A DNA stretch of 64,000 bases. Origin: Rhynchopus euleeides. Taxonomy: Eukaryota > Euglenozoa > Diplonemea > Diplonemida > Diplonemidae. The stretch covers positions 1,984,001 to 2,048,000 of the forward strand of contig OY723272.1 of the NCBI GenBank assembly GCA_963210315.1, in the 5' to 3' direction. Within the stretch, counting starts at the first letter, position 1, and every line of letters starts with the position of its first letter. This document shows positions 59,046 through 64,000 of this stretch, piece after piece. Both the position numbers and the translations under genes were made by a program. The notes beneath the pieces are model-generated. The model saw nothing but the letters and a program-made list of their open reading frames with translations. It was not told the origin of the DNA and searched no databases.

Positions 59046-60696
59046 TGTGTGTGTGTGTGTGTTGGTGGCGGTGTTTCTGGCATGCCACTCGGCGTGGCGG
59101 ATGCCTGCAATGTCATCAAGTGATGAGTCGTGTGCAGTACTTTATTTTAAAAAAGAAACATTGTCGCCTGCCCAAAAAGCGCAGAAGTTCAGAAGCGTTG
59201 GGAATCTTACCCCTCCCTATGTCAAGTTGCAGACCGAGCGGTCGCCCGACTTCCATTTCTTTCGGCATTTCCCGGATCGTGCTATTTTCACTTCTGATGG
59301 TCATGGAAGTCCGAAGAAAAGGAAGGAGAAGGAGATGGCGAAGATGAAGATGAAGGGGGTTTCCAAACGTTCGAGCGTTGGCGCTGCTTCGATCCCAAGT
59401 AGGGGGGCTTCCAGCTGCCCAGCCTTGAGAGAGGCACGGGGGGAAGGCTCTACGTGGCTGATCCTAACGGCCTGGCGTCTTTCCTGTTTCCTCCACCACA
59501 GCTCTGCGCAACTCTGGCAAAACCCGCTATCACTGACTTGCAGCTACGCTGGCAGCACCATGTCTGTCCATCTTTTTACGCACGGGGGGGGGGGGGGGGG
59601 GGGGTTTAACGTGGAAAGTGCCAATCAGTTCCTGCCAGTTTCCCCCCCGCTTTTCCTGTTTTGGTTCTGACCAGAGGTGATCGCGAAACATTATAAAAAG
59701 TGCGAGAGCGATGCGTGCCACCATATCCCTCACAAGGCAAGGGATGTTGGAAGCGTGCAGAGCACACCCACAATATTAGATGGGGTGGAGCGGGGGATGG
59801 ACAGACATGGAAGGAACTGAAGTGGAACTTTTCCGCCAGGAAATGAAGAGGCAGCACACCCCCCCCCCCCTTTTCCCCGCTGCCTGCCGCTAACTCACCA
59901 GGGAATTCAAAATGAACGCAACGGAGGGGGTGCCGGTGATGGACGGAGTTTATGGATTCCCCCTGCCCCCCCCCCCCCCCCCCCCCCGAAACCTTCCTGA
60001 AATCCCGAATAAACCCGGCACGCTCCACAGAGACTGGCAACATGGCCTGCCCTGTCCTCCCCCCCCTCCCCCCGCAGCAGCTGTGTGGAACGAACTGGTG
60101 CTCCATCCCACCCAGGGCGACACCAACCTGGCAGGGGCCGGCTCTGGTTTACAAGACCAGAGCAACGGAGAAGGAGTATCACAGCAGCGCTGTCATGGGG
60201 GGGGGGCAACAAAAAGCAGGCGATATGATGGCAGACTCATAGGTGGGGGGGGGGGGGGGGCGAAGGGGGGGGTGAGTTTATATTGTCTGAAAAATGGCAC
60301 AACTGGCAACGCGCACAGACGCACCCACACACTCATGCAGGCATGCATGCATAGGTGTATACTCACAGTCGTATCGGGGGAGGGTCCGGGCGTGAGGAGG
60401 GCAAAAGGGGTTCGCACGTTGGGCTGATCTTTGAAAAAGCGCAGCCTTGATTTCATGTCACCAAGTGACCTGAAAACTGGTCTGAGGGAAGGGGGGGGGG
60501 GGGAACTATGCCCAACCACCCGAAGCGAAGGGCACAGCCCTCACAGACGAAGAAAAATCCCCCCCCTTCCATACCCCTCGTTTGCTTGATTTCTCAGGCT
60601 TCATATGTGTGTGCCGCGAGTTTGCTCTTGTGCCACTCATCGCCACCTCTGCAGGGGAGTTCGTGAAGCCTCCGGACCTTAGGTGACTCCAAAAAA
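59046..60696. other. Intergenic, long G/C runs
   Basis: (GT)n at 59046-59062; homopolymers at 59585-59604 (G), 59858-59872 (C), 59967-59988 (C) and 60243-60260 (G). Open frames lack recognisable domains. Confidence 0.4.
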
Positions 60697-61102
60697 ATGG
60701 ACGCAGTGCGCCAAGTGGAGCTGTTCCAGAAGGATGAGGCTCTTGGTATGCATGCCGCATCTTTGCATTTGCCTGTTGTGTTTAGCTTAGAGGGCATGCC
60801 CTGCATGGGGGTCTCAAACAAGTCTCAAACTCCGGGGGGGGGGGGGTTTCACATTTCCAGGGGGCAGCGATCAGCTTGACATCTAGAAATATGTGGCATG
60901 TTTCCTTCACACTCCATTTAACACTCCTTCTATCCTGACCACAGCTGCCCGCTTGCAGCAGGTGTACAGCGACGAAGATCAAGCGCGCAAGCTGGACGAA
61001 CGCATGGAGATCGAGGATGAGTTTACTCGTGCGACACGTCAGCACGACGAAGCGATCTCTGAGAAACAGGCCCGCAAGCTGCACATGCGTCTGAATGCAT
61101 AG
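60697..61102 (+). CDS. Small two-exon helical protein (68 aa)
   Basis: Exon 1 is 60697-60745 and exon 2 is 60945-61102, with a 199-nt intron (60746-60944) having donor GTATGC and acceptor CTGACCACAG. Joining gives a continuous 68-residue frame. The join creates an Ala codon and the repeat-like phrase DEALAARLQQVYSDEDQARK, and the rest is a highly charged helix (LDERMEIEDEFTRATRQHDE). D-E-A-x-A-x-x-L phrases resemble ubiquitin-interacting-type helices, but that is a weak resemblance. Further exons upstream are possible. Function unknown. Confidence 0.5.
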
Positions 61103-62550
61103 GCGCCGACAAGCGAGGTTGCTTGTCGACGCAGCCCGGGTGCGCATTGACACCCCGCATCCCAGGGTTGTTATTGGTTCTTCCTCTTCGACTCACACAG
61201 GTGCTGCTGAATAACATACTCTCTTTCTCTCCGGAACCCGGCCCGGAAACCTTGATGGGCACACTCACATTCGCTGAAGGCCTTTTCCCCAGGGGGATCT
61301 GTCCGTCACAGCGTTGGGGCGGTCACCAGGCTCCTGGTCTCTCGCAAATACGACGGGTAGTGCGCACAAACAAAACCCCGGACCCTTTTGAAGAAGACTG
61401 TTGGCAGCGCGTGAGTTCTCTCCTGTGCACCCGTGTGCAGGGCACGAACCAGCGCACGCACAGACGCGACACCTTCGTCGCCACGCTTTGTCTGTTCTGA
61501 CCATGCACCGATCGGAATCGGGTGCGGGTCGGAGGAGAAGGGGGGGGGGGGGGGAGGGGAGGGGGAAGTCTGTCGAAACATTGCCCTTCTAGGGACACAC
61601 TGTCAGCCACGTGAGTGGCGAGACACTGCACCCCACCCCCTCTCGCTTCCAAGAGATGGCGAATGCATCGCACGATTTGGAGCCCTGCCTTTCCGGGCAC
61701 AGTTTCGACGGGGGCTAGGGAGGGGTGGGTGGGGGTCGGGCTTGCATGCCCTGCGCGCCCTTGGGTGAGGGGGGTGTGGGGGGGCAGTGGGTTGGGGGGG
61801 TTTTTTTGAACTTTTTTTGCTTCCGCCATCCCACCCTCACCACTCCGGCTGTATAACCAGACCCCCCCCCCCTCGGTCCGATGTTTATGTCTTTTCCTTT
61901 GAACCAATTTACAACGCTGATCTGGGGTATGTATGTGTCTGTGTGACAGCGGAGATCGCATCAAGGAAGCAGGGGGCTGCTCGGTGTGCTCTGCGCTGCT
62001 GTAAAAAGATTCGCGTGTTGTGTGACAGTGGAGATCGCATCAGAGGTCGCTCGTTGCAAACTAACACTGAAAAGAAAGATGGCCATGTGTGCTGGCAGTG
62101 AGGATTGCATCAAGATCAGATGTTCCATGTACTCGACACTCCTACAAAAATATGCACGGGCAGTCGAGATCCAACATAGTCCGCTCTGTGTGACCCACAC
62201 TCAACAAAAGGGTTAACGCGTGTGTGTGTGTGTGTGTCAGATGTGTGGGCGCTGGCTCCTTTCTTGCAGGCCCATTTCTCAACCAGCCCTCAGTCTGACT
62301 CTCTTCTCACCCCCCTCCTTTTAGTCGGCAGACCAGCCATGGCACCGTTCAGTATCCCCCCCCCGCGTACGTCCGAAGGAGAGAGCTCTCTCCGTGTCTT
62401 TGCCAATACGGCGATATCTGTTCTGCCGCAACCGATTGCACCCCTCCCCCCCCTCCGCCCCTGTAGAATTTCTTCTGTTTCCCCCAACTGATATCGTTTT
62501 CCTGTTTTTTTTCTATCGCTTTCTTAGATCTTAGACCCCCCCCCCCCCCC
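61103..62550. other. Intergenic, no gene recognised
   Basis: G-rich 61541-61568, (GT)n at 62220-62237, C run before the next element. GTGACAG(T/C)GGAGATCGCATCA recurs at 61943-61963 and 62022-62042. Confidence 0.4.
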
Positions 62551-63010
62551 CCTAGGCATGGGCCCCCAAACATATTTTTCATAAACATATATTTTTGCCA
62601 AAAATATGTTTCATTTTCGCATAAAAAAATATTTTTATATTTTTCGAAAATATTTCCAAAATATTTTTATATTTTTGGTGCCCCTGATTTACCCCTTTTT
62701 CACTACGCACAAACTACGCAATCTGGGGGGGGGGTCTCGCTTTTTGGTCCCCCCCCAGTTTTTTTTGGTCCCCCTTTCTGTGTGGCTACTGAGACAGGAC
62801 TGGAGGCACTGCGCTGACCGAGCAAAAAATTATTGCCAGAACTCACTATACACCGTACGAAAGAACGCACGACATGTGGGGCGGGACTCCAGAAACACCT
62901 GGGCAAGGTTGCCCCATGCCCAGAAACACCTGAGAAGGAAGTGAGTTCCAGGAGCCGCGTAGAACACCCTCGAGATTGTGAATGATGATACGATCACAGC
63001 CTTCAGGGCG

Positions 63011-63295
63011 ATGCGAGGTGCCACCCTGAAGGTGGCCCTTGACATCAAGGAGAGCGTCGGCCGAGGGGTCGACGAAAGGCTGAAGAAGGCGCTACTGGCA
63101 CTGGATCCCGCGGGGTATACGGAGGTCACCGCCACACAGGCAACCTCCGCTGACAACGTCCAGGAGACGTTATCCGAGGGGATCACAACGGCACTAGAGA
63201 TCTGTGTCACGGGATCCAGGCGCCCACTCTCCCTCGACGGTCTGGGGATTGTTGTTGGGTATGGTGTCGTTTCCTGCAGCTGCAAAAAAGCGTAG
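63011..63295 (+). CDS. Hypothetical ORF inside element
   Basis: ATG at 63011, 94 codons, open further upstream to 62978. Composition looks protein-like (MRGATLKVALDIKESVGRGV; ERLKKALLALDPAGY), unlike the surrounding low-complexity frames. A donor-like GTGAGT lies at 62941 upstream, but no acceptor gives a continuous join. It may be an exon or gene fragment captured by the element. No family recognised. Confidence 0.25.
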   Translation: MRGATLKVALDIKESVGRGVDERLKKALLALDPAGYTEVTATQATSADNVQETLSEGITTALEICVTGSRRPLSLDGLGIVVGYGVVSCSCKKA

Positions 63296-63317
63296 CAACT
63301 GTGCTTCCTTCTTCCTT

Positions 63318-63414
63318 AATGATGCGTTGACGCTTCCACCCGGAGGAGCTGAAGCAGGCACCGCTTAATGATGCGTTGATGCTTCCACCCGACGAGCTGA
63401 AGCAGGCACCGCGC
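63318..63414 (+). repeat. 48-bp tandem duplication with retrotransposon-like word
   Basis: TAATGATGCGTTGACGCTTC and its continuation to GCAGGCACCGC occur twice in tandem. The phrase GCGTTGACGCTTC is the inverse of the 19-bp junction word of the YR retrotransposon. Confidence 0.6.
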
Positions 63415-63625
63415 CAAAGGGCACCCCCAAAGAGACCTGCAAAGACTGCGTCGAAACCCGCACCGAAGGCTGCCAGCGCTGCAGCACCTGAAGAACCTGC
63501 AGCACCTGCAGCACCTGAAGCGCCTGCACCCTCACTGACCCCGGAACAGCAAAAAATCCATTTTTTGCTGAAAATAGATTCTGGAATATTCTGGCCCAAA
63601 ACATATGTTTGGGGCACTATGCCTA

Positions 63626-64000
63626 GGGGGGGTCATAAGCCCGTACAAAACCACATTTTTCAACATACCATCAGAACCGCCCTAATACCTGATCTGACCC
63701 GAAAATCCGACCCATACCCCCCCGGAAACCGTCTGGAGCCCACTTGTGACACCTGATGCGCACTTTTGTGATGATTTTTTGGGGTCCTAAAAAATGTACC
63801 TCAGTTTCGTACCTTGCCTTTGTACCTGAACCACTCCCGACCGCAGTATTTCGTTCTTTGCAAGGAAAGGGTATCACTACGCTCACCCAGCACGCCGAGC
63901 AACACATGCCGTGTGCCTAGGGCCTCGCAGAGGTGTCAGATGCTGCTGCAGAGGGGTACCTTGCTCGAAAGACGCTCGCCAAACGGGAGATGTGCGGGGT
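63626..64000 (+). mobile_element. Left end of a TA-flanked poly-G element, continues past window
   Basis: GGGGGGGTCATAAG follows TA (63624-63625) and closely resembles the terminus GGGGGGGTCAAATG at 6848. No right end is found within the window. No gene in the remaining 370 bp. Confidence 0.4.

Larger units (their letters stand above)
62557..63621. mobile_element. Non-autonomous TIR element with ATATTTTT subterminal repeats
   Basis: Left end CATGGGCCCCCAAACATAT and right end (inverse) CATAGTGCCCCAAACATAT, flanked by CCTAGG on both sides (62551-62556, 63622-63627). The left subterminal part is packed with AAATATTTTTATATTTTT and AAACATAT words. It encloses non-repetitive sequence that may be captured. 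Confidence 0.7.

Overview
This is a eukaryotic nuclear window, dominated by transposons. No bacterial or organellar gene is present. Host genes are few, mostly intronless, and GC-rich at third codon positions. Two good GT-AG introns can be read, of 37 and 199 nt. Ankyrin, DUF4116-type, GRAM-like and ceramide synthase proteins, together with tyrosine-recombinase retrotransposons, hAT elements and very long C/G runs, suggest a unicellular alga or protist. A chromerid or other alveolate is one guess; the sequence alone does not settle the taxon. A 200-N scaffold gap lies at 45496-45695.

Layout. 1-11698: retrotransposon debris, consisting of an RNase H fragment at the left edge, two 5'-truncated LINE tails, and a long inverted-repeat element at 6848-7994. 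11699-17303: a GGGGGTCTTCGCTCC-ended element with 388-bp internal tandem repeats, interrupted by a second transposon (12920-15287) that carries an unknown two-exon gene and a possible histone-fold ORF. An inverted second copy of the outer element lies at 52974-55788. 17307-21081: two non-autonomous elements with palindromic subterminal repeats. 21184-21995: a 17-bp minisatellite. 22158-28407: a hAT element with a perfect 8-bp target duplication. It contains a Pif1/Helitron-type helicase fragment and a hAT transposase tail, and is split by a complete tyrosine-recombinase retrotransposon (23240-27922) with classic split direct repeats.

28574-35775 is the most gene-like stretch: two tandem ankyrin genes, a GRAM-like gene, and a convergent Ala/Pro-rich ORF whose end, like that of the GRAM gene, lies in a ~115-bp MITE. 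36456-43215: three elements back to back. These are an apparently intact hAT (TIRs, 8-bp TSD, 934-aa transposase with an extra N-terminal domain), a 924-bp non-autonomous element, and a 2-kb foldback. 44085-45005: a truncated LINE flanked by a 227-bp target duplication. 45785-48610: a broken and an intact DUF4116-type gene. 48922-50518: a TA-flanked element with a MITE at its end. Then come a small membrane-protein gene (51111), a ceramide synthase gene (56556), an LTR-pair element (57888-59045), a small two-exon gene (60697-61102) and further non-autonomous elements.

The most unusual pattern is one of insertion preference. Several unrelated non-autonomous elements sit exactly at the C-run/TA/G-run junction made where a TA-flanked element with poly-G termini meets its flank, duplicating CCCTAGGG or CCTAGG. 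In effect one transposon family provides landing pads for others.
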